Shown one piece after another: positions 24,538 to 36,514 of a DNA stretch of 64,000 nt; position 1 is the first letter of the stretch; the number at the start of each line of letters is the position of its first letter. Made by a program: the position numbers and the translations under genes. Origin of the DNA: Benincasa hispida (lineage: Eukaryota; Streptophyta; Magnoliopsida; Cucurbitales; Cucurbitaceae); the NCBI RefSeq assembly GCF_009727055.1, contig NC_052351.1, positions 60,779,744 to 60,843,743 of the forward strand. Direction: 5' to 3'. The notes under the pieces are model-generated. The model searched no databases. It was not told the DNA's origin and saw only the letters and a program-made list of their open reading frames with translations.

Positions 24538-24947
24538 TAAATATGAAACCCGGATTTCAATTTCCCTACTTAAGTTGGTAATTAAGGGAATTAACTAAGC
24601 ATAAGATAAATCCTATGTTGAAGAGAAGGAAATTTCTAAGTGTTTGAATAGATTTTCTTTGAGTAGCTTTGAGACAAGTCTTAACTAGTAGAAATTTGGC
24701 TAAGTAAGAAGTCAAAAAGGAACCATGTGTTTGATGTTAGGAAATATTAACGGATGAGATAGGCTAAGTTGTAGAGGTTAAAAAGAGTTTAGCATTGAAG
24801 CTAGGGAAACCATGCGTAGTGATGGTGAGGTTTAGACATAGGTTGGCCGAAGCGTTAGCAAGAGGCATTGCCAAGAGTTGCTCATGCGTTGAGGCTACAT
24901 GAGCGAGAGCGAAGAGAGCGAGATAATAAGCGTAAGGCGCTAGTAGA

Positions 24948-25416
24948 CGATCGTATAGTTATGTGTGGGCGCTGAGTGATGCACTAGACGATAGTGTAGC
25001 TACATGCGGCACTAAACGATGTGAAGTGATGCGCTAGACAATAGAGCTATATGATAGGAAATGGTACTAAACGATCAGTACAAGCGCTAGACGATAAACA
25101 TAAAAGAATGATAATAGTGCTAGACGATAGCACTAAACGATGAGTGGGGAACACTAGATGATGCGTTAGGCGCGGGTGCTGAGCGATAGACTATACGATG
25201 GCGCTACACGATGAGCATGAGCGTTACACGATAGGAAAAGCACTAGATGATGGGGCGTCGCGCGATAGACGCACACGTTGGGTGATGGCGTTTTACGATA
25301 AGCGGACGCAGTAGACGATAGGCGTCAGCGCTACACGATGGAGCTAAACGATAGGTGCAAGCGCTATGGGATAGGCCATGTGCTGAACGATGAGCGTCAG
25401 CGAGATTGTTGAGAGC
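24948..25416 (+). repeat. Degenerate GCGCTARACGATAG repeat array (left part)
   Basis: More than fifteen variants of GCGCTAGACGATAG, GCACTAAACGATGA and GCGCTACACGATGG follow each other at intervals of about 15-35 bases. The array is relatively GC-rich, unlike its surroundings. It continues past the nested LTR at 27107-27300, so it was one array of about 660 bases. It lies upstream of the LTR TATA box. Confidence 0.85.
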
Positions 25417-25421
25417 GAGAG

Positions 25422-27099
25422 TGATAATGGGCAGAAATGTACGTTATTATAGCGAAAATAAGTAAAACAATGAGGGAATGCGATGGTAAAAATACATAAA
25501 GTCATGTCCAAAAGCATTAAACTGACAATATTACGATCGCATGAGCCCATCACATAAAAGCAGCTAATTCACTTATTTTGTGCAAGAAAAATGCGTTGGC
25601 GCAAGTTAAAATGCGATCCAAGGAATTCGGCGTCCACGCGTATGGGAAGATTGCGACTGCAAAGCCATGCGATTGTATGTGCCCGCGAGAATGTGCTAAA
25701 AAAGGTGGCCGCATAAAGATGGCGCATCAAGGTGAAAGCTTAATAAATCATGATGGGATAGAAAGCTGATGACAGTCGAATTCGAATTTAGTTGACAAGC
25801 TGTTAACGACACATTGTAGCAAGTACATTCAACTTTTCGGTGATCATTAATCGGCACATCAGACAGAAGATTTAATGACTTCCCATCATTGCAATCATTA
25901 GAGAGAAAAGCTTCTTCACCTTGAGCTCTATAAATACTGAAGGCCACCATTGTTAAAAAAGTTCGACACACATAGAAGATAGATCATATACAAATAGATA
26001 TTCGTTAGCTTGTAGTTATTCATATACTTAGAAGGCGGAGGCGAGTGAAGAGAAAAAGACGCCGAGAGGACATTCCTGGACAGCTCGAAAGACTGCTAGG
26101 AAGCGCTTTAAAAGGAGAGAGGGCCGACACTTGTAAGAGCAAGGATATTCTTCTAGGTAGAGTAGAGTAAAAAGATAGTGTAAAAGCCACGGGAAACAGG
26201 ACATTGCTACCAAGCTTCTTATCCCTACTTTCCATTATTGTTTTGTATTCTGACTTTATTTATAAAATGGAACTCTCATCTCAACATCTGTTCAATCTCT
26301 TCACATTTCGCATGAGTAGCTAAATTTTCGAATGGGTTGAGAAGTACTTAGCTAGCATGACCTAGGATCTTCACTTTATGCGATCATCTTGTCTTATGTA
26401 TGCGTTATTCACCCTTTTAGAGATACTTGAGAGAGTAGTCTAAAGAAATAATCTAGGCTTGAGAGAGTCAGATTAGAATCTAGGCTTGAGAAAGTCAGAT
26501 TAGAACCGCATAAACAAGAGATAAAAACTTAGACATAAGTTCTGTTTGCTATTGTTCATCGCATGCACCTTAGAAATAGGATATGATAGTATGCGGTCAC
26601 CTTGTGTATGTATGTATCGTTCATCATCGCATAGACAAGAATAGAGACTTAGACATAAGTCCTATCGACATTATCGTATACATCGCATGGTCCTAAAAAT
26701 AGGAACTATGGCGTTTTCATTAAGAGATGACATGTTGTTGTGTGTGTGTAGCATGATCGCATAACTTGAATGCAATCTTAGGAAGTGTTAGCTAAATCCC
26801 TTCTCAACCCGTTCATCGCATACTCATTGTATTCTCGATTTCATCAACTCTTTACTTGAATCCGTCGTATAGAATTTATACTTAAACAATTCACCAACCA
26901 AACTTATTTGTTTTTGCCACTGCAAAGGAATCAATTTTACTTTTGCATAGTAACTCAGTAGTCCATGTGTTCGACCCTAGACTTACCAGGAAACCTAATG
27001 AGATTTATACTTGGGTTTTACTAGGAAAAATTGCATGTGCAATGCATAAATCATCATCGCAATTTCATACCATTATTTCATCACATTTACAACGCATCA
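25422..27099 (+). mobile_element. Solo LTR of the TGATAA family (copy 2), 1678 bp
   Basis: It opens TGATAATGGGCAGAAATGTA and closes ACGCATCA, flanked by perfect 5-bp duplications GAGAG (25417-25421 and 27100-27104). A clear TATA box lies about 507 bases from the 5' end (25929-25936), so U3 would be about 0.5 kb and R-U5 about 1.1 kb. Shared landmarks with copy 1 include GACTTAGACATAAGT and GTCTTATGTATGCG-like sequence near 26390. No internal domain is attached. It inserted into the gypsy LTR, splitting its repeat array. Confidence 0.9.
25929..25936 (+). promoter_or_regulatory. TATA box of solo LTR copy 2
   Basis: TATAAATA in the context CTCTATAAATACTGAAGG. Copy 3 has the same octamer at the same relative place on its own sense strand (55055-55062), and copy 1 has a decayed version near 11009. 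The conserved position supports promoter function at the U3/R border. Confidence 0.7.
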
Positions 27100-27106
27100 G
27101 AGAGAT

Positions 27107-27300
27107 CACTAAATGATTGAGCTACACGATGGGGCATGAGTGTTATGTGATGGGACGTAGGCACTAGACGATTGGCAATAACAAGAGGGTTGAATGTTAA
27201 GCGACAATAAGAGATTAGCTAACGATAAGCTATACAATGAGGGATAAATGCTATACAATGGTCAGGCATGATACGATGTACTGCACGACAAGGATCTGAG
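27107..27300 (+). repeat. Degenerate CTARACGAT repeat array (right part)
   Basis: Continuation of the array at 24948-25416 after the nested solo LTR, with ACTAAATGATTGAGCTACACGATG, GCACTAGACGAT and more decayed AACGATAAGCTATACAATG units. It fades out toward 27300. Confidence 0.75.
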
Positions 27301-27534
27301 AGCTGTGGGCTGGAAAGATTAACCGAACATATGGCGATCAAAGGAAATGCCTGAAGATCATGCAAATTGAGCTAGGCGAAGGAGAAAACATGCAAATCGG
27401 TTAACTTAAGATGGAAGAAGATGAAGAAGACACTTCAAACAAGAGGTGGCAAGGTTGGGCGTTGGAAGATTGAAAAGAGAACGCCTGGACATGCTTCACG
27501 GTGGAGGTGTTAAGCTAAGGTGAAGGGTAAATGC

Positions 27535-27545
27535 CTATAAATAGG
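27535..27545 (+). promoter_or_regulatory. TATA box of the gypsy LTR
   Basis: CTATAAATAGG is a near-ideal plant TATA element, located downstream of the CTARACGAT array and followed by GCTTCACTTCA, a plausible start region about 30 bases on. Confidence 0.7.
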
Positions 27546-28226
27546 GCAGGAGGCTTCACTTCAATTCATAAAAAATTTCCCTTATGAGAGATCACATAAA
27601 AAGAAGTAATTGAGAGTAAATAGGAGAAATCCATGCGTTGAATGGAGAAAAAGCAACGTTGATCTGAGCGGTGATCAAAACAGTGATGTTGGGCAGAGCA
27701 GATTGTATGGACAAACGACTGTGCCAAGTTCAAACGAGGAGTTATTCCAAACTACTCGTGCAAATCAGGTGATTCTTGAACCAAAATCTTTTAAATTGAA
27801 TAAAGTTTTAGTATGAGGGCTATTATGAGGAAATTATAACTCTAAGGCTGTCAAACATAAGGAAAACCGAGAGGTGTTCACCAGTGAAAAGACAGCCGGG
27901 TCGAGTAGAGTAAACTTGAGACTCCAAATTTTTTAGAGGGAATCTCAGTGCCAAACTTTAGGGTAAGATAGTTAAGACATTTTAAAACATTTTTGTAGAG
28001 GGAAATGTCTTGAGATAAGGTCCGGAATGATGAGTAATCTAAGCTTGAAATTGAATATGAAATAGGATTTAACAGAAGATTAAGGAAAACCAGGTGAACT
28101 GGGAAAGAAAAGCAATTCCAACAAATCACTATGAGTGGTTTGTTATTTTAGTCTTTTAGCATATTCTGAATTAATATGCTATTGTTTATGAATGAATGCT
28201 TATACCATGAGGTGAGCATGGGATTG

Positions 28227-28390
28227 AGATGGTCGGGGGGTCAACGAACTAGCTCCTAAACCCAAGATGGGGTATCACAGGATGGTCAAGGGACCAAGAA
28301 GTCTAGTGCTTAAGCCTGTGGGAGAGACCTTACATGGGATGGTCAAAGGGCCGACGGGCCTAGCTTCTGAGCCCATGATAGGGATAACTA
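28227..28390 (+). repeat. Three tandem units of about 55 bp
   Basis: Units begin GAGATGGTCGGGGGGTCAAC, AGGATGGTCAAGGGACCAAG and GGGATGGTCAAAGGGCCGAC. Each continues with a CTAG(C/T)-CT(A/G)AGCCCA-like segment and ends ATGGGGTA- or ATAGGGATA-like. Divergence between units is considerable. They lie in the R/U5 part of the gypsy LTR. Confidence 0.8.
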
Positions 28391-28493
28391 TGTGCACATA
28401 TGTTAATGAATATTTATAGATGTGAAATGTTAACTATCTACCTTGTGTGTATGTGGGTTTGTGAAAAGCTTCATTCAAGATGAAGGTTTGTGA

Positions 28494-29582
28494 CCCAAAA
28501 ACTTATTCCCAACTTGTATCCAAGTTACCAAGGGGACCTTATGGACCTATGGCTCGAAAATCCAACGGTATGTGAATAGCTGACTAAACTCTTTAGCCAC
28601 GAGATCCACCATCGTTAACTGCCAGGCATTCAACTAAAGATCGATAGCTGAACTCTTCTTACCATAAATATATTTCTGTGTCCATCAGATATAACCAATC
28701 ATGAGTACGATAACCCTTCACAGATGCTCGTAAGTACAGATGACCCAATTTATCATTTTGCTCCTGTAGTTACATCTTACTTCTTAAGTACCACTGATCT
28801 CTCTAATGAACAATACAACATAGTCCTACTATGTGTGAACACCTCTCGGGCCATGAGAAGGTATGTGGCGCCACATCGTTCAAGCCTCAGGATCAGCCCT
28901 TAAGGGAGCAATCTATCTACTTACCCCTACTTCGGGAAGGAGTGAATTCCATCTTGTGTAGCTGAGTTCCCAACTCCCAAATCAGACGAATCCCTAAAGT
29001 GGTAGGTTTAAGTCAGCGATCTGGCCACTCGCACCCATACAAATCAAAGGACTGCCCTCAATGGCAGAAGTTTTTAACTCACTCAGGATTGAGGTCATGT
29101 TACCTATGGTCATCCTAGTGAAGTGAAATCTCTGTCATGAACAGCGTTATATAACGAGACATTAACACTTCGTGGTCAGGTCTTATACAAACTCTTTGTA
29201 TAGGACGCCCCTACTCGCACATCTCCACATGAATGATAAGGATCAAACCATCTGTAGTAAATCACGACACTTGTAACCATTTCACAAAGCGAGTCGCATC
29301 CGTAGCATTACTATGATAAGGTTTTCCTCCTATATCCATATGCTATAGACCATTTTGGTTATCACTTAAGACATGATCCATTTGTATGTCACCACATACA
29401 TGCTTAATTTACATAATGACAACCAAGGATTTTAGTTTATTGGTTTGTGGTAAAGCAAATAAAACATCCAATGTGCAAAGTCAAGAAGTGAAGTAAATAT
29501 CATATATTATACATCACAAGTGTTCGTACAAAATTTGTTTACAAACTACAGGACATGAGACTTTAGGGAATCATCCCCAACA
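28494..29582 (-). repeat. LTR fragment 1 of a minus-strand LTR stack
   Basis: Contains the 5' half of the family LTR, from the ACCAAGGGGACCTTATGG landmark to the terminus ...ATCATCCCCAACA (TGTTGGGGATGATTCCC on minus). The promoter-distal half is missing. The neighbouring LTR fragment begins at the next base. Confidence 0.8.
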
Positions 29583-30420
29583 GCGATAACCCTTCACAAA
29601 TTACTCGTAAGTACAACTATGCCAAAATTACCGTTTTGCCTCTATAGTTACATCTAACTTCTTAAGCACCACCGATCCCCTAATGAACAATAAATCATAG
29701 TCCAACTATGACCAAACCCCTCTTAGGTCAAGAGAGGGTGTGTCGTCACATTGTTCAAGCCTCGGAATTAGCCCTTAAGAGAGCAATTTATTTACTTACC
29801 TCGACCTTGGGGAAGAAGTGTCTTGTATAGCTATGTTCCCAGCTCCCTAATCAGAAGAATCCCCAAAATGGTAGGCTTGTTGAGTCGGTGATCTGGCCAC
29901 TCTCACCTATACAAATCAAAGGACCGCCCTCATAGGCAGGAGTTCACAACTCACTTAGGATTCAGGTCATGTCACCTATGGTCATCCTAGTGAAATGTAA
30001 GTCTCTATTATAAACGGTGTTAGATAATGAGACTAGTCATTTCGTGGTCCAAACTTATACAAACTCATTTGTATAGAATACCCCTGCTCACATGTCTCCA
30101 CATAAATGATCAGGACACTTTACAACAAATTAACATCTACCAAGCGGGTCATACTCGTAGTGTCACCAAGATAAGGTATCCAGCCTTATCCATCTACTAC
30201 ATACCATTTAGGTTATCACTTAAACATGATCCACGTTTATGTCTCTATGTACATGTTTAAGCTACATAAGATAATCTTTGATGTTAGTTTATTGGTTTGT
30301 AGGTTTAATGCTAATAAATGTCAAATAAAACATCTCATATTTTATTAAAGAAATAAAATGTTTGTACAATACAATTACAAACTACAGAATCCTACAAGAT
30401 TTAGGGCACCAACCCCAATA
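29583..30420 (-). repeat. LTR fragment 2 of the stack
   Basis: Starts abruptly mid-LTR at GCGATAACCCTTCACAAATT and ends at ...GCACCAACCCCAATA (TG decayed to TA). The apparent reading frame at 30027-30260 lies wholly inside it and is incidental. Confidence 0.8.
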
Positions 30421-31414
30421 ACCTCATGGACCTACAGATCAGTGTCAACGATATGAGATTAATTTGCTAAATTCATTAACCACATTAATCAATATTAGTT
30501 AACTCTAGGTACACTCCATTAAAGACTCACACTGCACTTTTATAACACTGCAAATATATTTATGTGTCCATGGATATAGACCAATAATAGCAAGTTAGTT
30601 CTTCACGAGTGTTCGTAACATCAGCTGGGTCAAAATTACCATTATACCCCTAGATTACTTTTATATCCTTAAGTACCAATACTCCTCCGATGAACAACAT
30701 TTTTATGGTCCAATCATTAAACCAAAGCCCCTCTCGTTGGTCCTTTGTTCAAGTTCAGGAGACACTACTTAAGAGAACACTCATCTACTTATCCTAAAGT
30801 CGGGAAGAAGTGAAATCCATCTTGTATTATTATGTTTCCAGCTCTCCACTCAGTTTTGTCCCAAAAATAGCATATTGAGTCACGAATTGGCCACTCTCAC
30901 CCATACAAATTAAGAAAAATCACTCGTGAACAAGAGTTCATAATATACTCAGGATTAAGACTAAGTTTCTTAGGTCATTCTATTGAAATAGAAACCTAAT
31001 TAGTCAACGAAGTTACAACTAGTGGTTATTATTTCACAGTCTGATCTTATACAAACTCATTGTATAGAATACCCCCACTCGCATATCACCTATATGAATA
31101 TTGGATCATTGCGTTTATATCAAATACAAAGTGGGTCGTAACTATAGTGTCACAAGGATAAGATACCTAGCCTTATCTCTATACTGTAGACCCTTTAGGT
31201 TGTATCTTGAACATTGAACCCCGTATGTCTTCGCATACAATTCAAGACTCATAAGACAACCTATGATGTTTATTTATCAGATTTAGAGTTATTAAGACAA
31301 AACAAATACAATATAATCCATAACACTTATTGAAATAACATCAATAACTATTTATTGTTGACAGACAATTGTTTACATTTTTTATCTATGAGTTTTAGTG
31401 CATAAAACCCAACA
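30421..31414 (-). repeat. LTR fragment 3 of the stack, TGTTGGGTTTTATG subfamily
   Basis: Runs from CTCATGGACCTACAG to the terminus ...GTGCATAAAACCCAACA. The start sequence on minus (TGTTGGGTTTTATGCACTAA) marks the subfamily also seen at 9051. Confidence 0.78.
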
Positions 31415-31602
31415 GTCTCCACATACTGTTCAAGACTCATAACACAACTTAGGATATTAGTTTATTGAATTTAGAGTTATTAAGACAAAACTATTACAAC
31501 ACAATCAATAACTCTTATTGAAATAACATCAATAACTATTTATTGATGACAATCAATTATTTACATTTACTATCTACGAGTTTTAGGGCATAAAATCGAA
31601 CA
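31415..31602 (-). repeat. LTR fragment 4: duplicated LTR terminal piece
   Basis: About 188 bases repeat the end of fragment 3 (ACTGTTCAAGACTCATAA, GGATATTAGTTTATT, TCTACGAGTTTTAGGGC) and finish ...AAAATCGAACA. It is a tandem duplication of an LTR 5' end. Confidence 0.75.
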
Positions 31603-33566
31603 AAAAGATCACGAGAAATTTATACTTGAAGACTCATCTTCACGGTGTTTTCTCTCCATGTCCCAAATAACTTCAAATTTTATCTCCCTCGAATAAATCT
31701 TCTACGAACAACACTAACCACGAATAATGGACACCACCAAAAAGACTTCCTTGCTATTCTCTGATAAGGAATACAGATTGTGGGATCCTTTGTTTTGGAA
31801 GAAGAAGAAAATGGCAGAGAGTTGGAGAGTAAGTGAGAGAGCTTAAGAGAGTCATTTTTCACGTTCAAAATCTACACTTATGTATTCGCAATACAAATTG
31901 TGAAGGAAGATGGAGGATGGAAGTTATTTTAACTTTCATCCATCGTGAAAATCAAATAACTCCAAATAACTCCCATGTAATGAAAGTTATTTAATGTACA
32001 TTATTATCATATAATAAGGTTATATGATTAATTAACTAACTTAATTAATCATATAATATGCATTTTAATCACATTAAGATGCACATCTCTCTCAAAACCT
32101 ATAGTTTTAATATGATTCATATTCACATTAAAGTTTAACTTATAATATTTATATAAATCTCATTTATATAAATAATATTTGAACCTTATTCAAATATATC
32201 CCTCTCATATATTATATAGTATTAATTATAAATCATATTTATAATTAACAATATTATAATGTATCAATATATATTATTCCATTTAAATCTCATTCTAATA
32301 TTTATCTCTCTTATTGATTAAAATCATATTCATAATGCACTATAATGTATCAATATACACTATATTAATTGTCTTATATGTAGTATTAATTATAAATCAT
32401 ATTTATATTAACTATGTATTATAATGTATCAATAAACATTATACTTTATATTGATCACATTAACATAAAATTTTTCTTAAATAATTTGAATGATTCAAAT
32501 TATTTCAAAACTATTTATTCCTTGTGTTTATCCTTAGTGAACTAGCAAAGAGACCTAATAGACCTATAGATTAAAAGCTCTAATGATACAAAATTAATCA
32601 ATTAATTAAACTCTTTAACTAATTAACCAACATTCATTAACTACCAGTGACTCCACTAAAGACCGATAGCTGCACTCTTCGCACTGTAGATATATTTCTG
32701 TGTCCATAGATATAATCAATCAATAGTTAGTTGATCCTTCACGAATCGTTCATAACTATAGCTAGGTCAAAATTACTGTTTTACCCCTGTAGTTACATCT
32801 AACTTCTTAATTACCACTAATCCTTCTAATGAACAATTAGTTATAGTCCAACTATAAACTAGACCCCTATCTGATAACTGAGAGGGTGGAGTACTTCATC
32901 GTTCAAGGCCCGAAATCAGCCCTTAAGGGAGAAATTTATCTACTTACCATATGATCGGGAAGGAGTGAATTACATCTTGTGTAGCTGTGTTCCTAGCTCC
33001 CCACTCAAACAAATCCCTAATATGGTAGGCATATTGAGTCGGCGAATCAGGCCACTCTCACCCATACAGATCAAATGATTGCCCTCATAGGCAGGAGTTC
33101 ACAATTCACTCAGGTTTGAGGTTAAATTACATATGGTCATCTTACTGAAATGTAAGTCTTTTCAAGTAACGATGTTATAAAGAAAGACACATTTCGCAGT
33201 TCAGTCTTATACAGACTTTTTGTATAGGATGTCTCAACTCACATGTCTCCACATGAGCAGTTAGGATCAAATCGTTTGTAACACTTTACAACTATTATAA
33301 CAATTACAAAGTGGGTCGTATCCGTGGTGTCACTAGAATAAGGCACCCAGCCATATTTATATACTATAGACCATTTAGGTTATTACTTAAACATGATCTA
33401 CCTGTATGTTAACCACATGCATGTTTAAGTTATATTAAATAACCTCGGATCTTGTTTATATGGTTGAGTTACACAATTCTAATTGTCAAATAAATAACTC
33501 CTTATTTTATTAAATAAATGAATGTCGTCATTATAAACCACGAGATTTAGGGCACAATCTCCTACA
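31603..33566 (-). mobile_element. Near-complete LTR, minus strand (stack member 5)
   Basis: Contains a promoter-distal 3' region (CACCACCAAAAAGACTTCC near 31730), AT-rich block, and the complete conserved core, ending ...GGCACAATCTCCTACA at 33566 (TGTAGGAGATTGTGCCCTAA on minus). Length about 1.96 kb, close to other complete copies. No target duplication was recognised. Confidence 0.78.
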
Positions 33567-33967
33567 ATATGATCATCTTGTAAAATATTAATCTCTTCAA
33601 CTAACAGAGTTACAAAGAGAGATTAATTATTTTACGGTCCAGTCTTGTACAAACTTTTTTTTATAGGATCCCCACTTACATGCCTCCACATGAACGATGT
33701 GGATTAAATCATTTGTAACAATTATAAAATGGGTCGTATCCATAATTTCACTGGACAAGGCACACAGCCTTATTCATATACTATACATTCTTTAGGATAC
33801 CTGAACATGATCAACTTGTATGTCAACCACATATTGTTCAAGATTACATATAATAACCATGGATTTTTATTATAATGGATTATTCATTATTGCATATTTA
33901 ATAAAATAATAAAATAATATATTAAGTAACTAATAAACTACAAGGTTTTAGGACACAAATCTCAATA
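33567..33967 (-). repeat. LTR fragment 6 of the stack, most decayed
   Basis: Retains CAGTCTTGTACAAACTTTTT, CCTCCACATGAACGATG, CTTATTCATATACTATA and a terminus ...GGACACAAATCTCAATA. It marks the edge between the LTR stack and the TE-poor island. Confidence 0.65.
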
Positions 33968-34278
33968 TTAAATTTATACAATTATTAGTTTAGGGTTTAA
34001 ATTGATACAACCTTCAACGTTAAGGGGTATAAATTGATATTTACCCTTTTTTATCTATAAAACTTTTGTCATTCTCCCAAAAGTTTTTTTTTTATGTATT
34101 GTAACCTTACTTTTCTATCTTCAAATTTTCGATGTCTCGATTAAATTTCTCTCTAAAGTTTCCCTCTAGCTCAATCATCTTTTTTTTCTTTTGAAATTTT
34201 TTCTAGCTCTCTATTTTTTTCTCTATATAATTTTTTTTGCCTCTAATTTTTTTTAATCTTAAATGTAATATTTTTGTA

Positions 34279-34505
34279 GGCCTTGTTTGATAATCATTTA
34301 CTTATTGGTTTTGTATTTTTTTTCAAATTAAGCCTATACATACTACTTTCACCTCTAAATTTCTTCCTTTGTTATTTTAGAACTTGACTAAAAATTCAAC
34401 CATTTTACTTAAGAAAGGTGCATATCATTGTAAGAAATGGGAAAAAAATAGACCTAATTTTTAAAACCCAAAAATAAAAAATGAAATGGTTACCAAACCG
34501 GAGGC
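34279..34505. mobile_element. MITE-like element, about 227 bp
   Basis: The ends are imperfect inverted repeats: GGCCTTGTTTGATAATCATT on the left, and on the right AAATGGTTACCAAACCGGAG followed by GC. The interior is AT-rich and noncoding. The end sequences resemble a type common in dicot genomes. No clear target duplication was found, so class and exact ends are uncertain. Confidence 0.5.
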
Positions 34506-36453
34506 TTAATAAGTTGATGATTCTGAAACTACCTTTGAAAACAAACATTAATCATTTAAAAATATTATTAGTTATATTTAAATCATCTGTACAAGTATTC
34601 AAATATTAACCTGATTAATCACACTTTTACAAAATTAATTATAATTAAATCATTTAGCTCAAAATACTTATTCTAAAAGTCAATCTCAAACGTGCCTTTA
34701 AGTCATTGAAAATCACTTTTAGTTTTAATGATACTAAATCACTTTTTAAAGGTTTAGAACCAAACATTAAAATAATTGTACGAAAATCATTGTTAACCAA
34801 TCACTTATTATTAAATAAATTTTTTTTAAATTATTAAATCAATTTTTTAAAAAATTACTATTTCTAAAGCTACTCTCAAAAATACCCTTAAAATCCATTG
34901 AATGTACAGGATTGACCAGATTTGGTCAATTGAAAAGACATGAATTAAAATGGAATAAATCACAAAGTATCTAAATAAAAAGTGTGTTTTAATAGAAATT
35001 TGAGACCAATCACAAAGCTCCACATCATTTAACAAATTAATTACCAAATTATAAATTTTTAATCATGTCTAATATATCTTTGAACTTTAAATTTTGTATG
35101 AATAAATCTTTCAAAAATTCCAAATTTGTAAAATTAATTGGTCTGATTACCAAATGGAACCTTAACCTTTCAATTTTGTGTCTAACTAGATCCATGAATA
35201 TAAATCAATTCAAAAGCTTAGAGACTTAATTCGTAATTTTGAAAGTTTAGGAACCAAATACAAACTTCAAAGTTCATAAACTAAATTTGTAATGTTTTAC
35301 TAAATATTTTGAAAGAATATGGTAATCTTTCAAAAAGACTTATCTACTGATTTTTTCTTCTTCTTCTTCATTTTTTTATAATGATGTAAACTATGAAAAT
35401 CAAAATCGATCATAAATTTTATATCAATTAAACTATGTTCATGTCGGATTAAAAAAAATATTATAGTGTATATATGCGTGTATATATATATATAAGAAAA
35501 AGCAAGACTCACCTAAATGAGCACAATCGAGTTGTTATAAAATATTGTCAATATGAACACGACTCAACAAACATAAATTTGTAATATCAATACCTTAAGA
35601 TCTGAAGTTCGATCCCTAAAATTTTGTCATAAAACTTTTACTATTAAGATTAGGGGTTAGATATCCCTAAATTAAAAAATAAACAATGAAAAAAAAAAAA
35701 ACTGAAAAGAAAAACCATTTTAGTGGCTAAGCCGTTTCATCAACTTCAAACTCATCTTTATTAATTTATTCATTATTAGATGCATCCATGTATCTTAAAT
35801 AAACTAGTGATCAGATTTTTAGACATAATTTTAAGGTGAAATTTAATACTACTAAATACAATATTTTTCATTTATTTAAATCAGTAAGATTTTAAATTAT
35901 TCCAAAAAGAAGGGAAAGATTAAAATTCCTTAACATAAATTAGGGTAAAATATATATTCTGATTTAGTAGACTTTTCATTATGTTTAAATTTTAAATTAT
36001 TTACATTAAATTTAAAAGTAAGAAAAGAGAAATAAAAATGAAAAAAAAAATCGTAGATGGATGAATAAAATTAAAATCCATATATATCGTGTAATTGCAA
36101 CTAAAGTATATATTGGATCTGTTATTGAAGTTAAGAAAACGTAGACTGTCCTATTTAATTTACAGGGGTGAGATACATTAGTTAAGAATATGCAATTTTT
36201 TTTCTTTTTGTAAAAAATTAGTTACTATTATTATACAGTTTTTACCATTTTATCATATTTTTATAGAAAGCTTGTATGTTATATTTTAAACTATAATATG
36301 GATGTTCATCCTTCAGCTATTTAACAAAGAAAGTAAAGTACTATATTTGCTTAATTGATTTAAAATTTTGATTTTATAATTTATATTACGATCCATAGTT
36401 TTTTAAAAATATTTAATTTCATTTTTATTATTTCTAAAAAGAAAATTTCAAGT

Positions 36454-36514
36454 AATATATATAAATGGAAAAGTATGAAAAATTCAATTAATATATATAA
36501 ATGGAAAAGTATGA
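36454..36514 (+). repeat. 26-bp direct duplication
   Basis: TAATATATATAAATGGAAAA plus GTATGA occurs at about 36454-36479 and again at about 36489-36514 with a 9-base spacer. Confidence 0.7.

Larger units (their letters stand above)
24544..28493 (+). mobile_element. Ty3/gypsy 3' LTR, split by a solo LTR
   Basis: It begins TGAAACCCGGATTTCAATTT after the PPT. It contains a long U3 rich in GCTAGACGATAG-type motifs (24948-25416 and 27107-27300), a TATA box at 27535-27545 and a downstream R/U5-like part with three tandem units at 28227-28390. A different LTR (25422-27099) sits inside with a GAGAG duplication; removing it leaves about 2.27 kb. The 3' end is set by the start of a copia LTR fragment near 28494 and may be truncated. 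The short reading frames inside look incidental. Confidence 0.7.
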
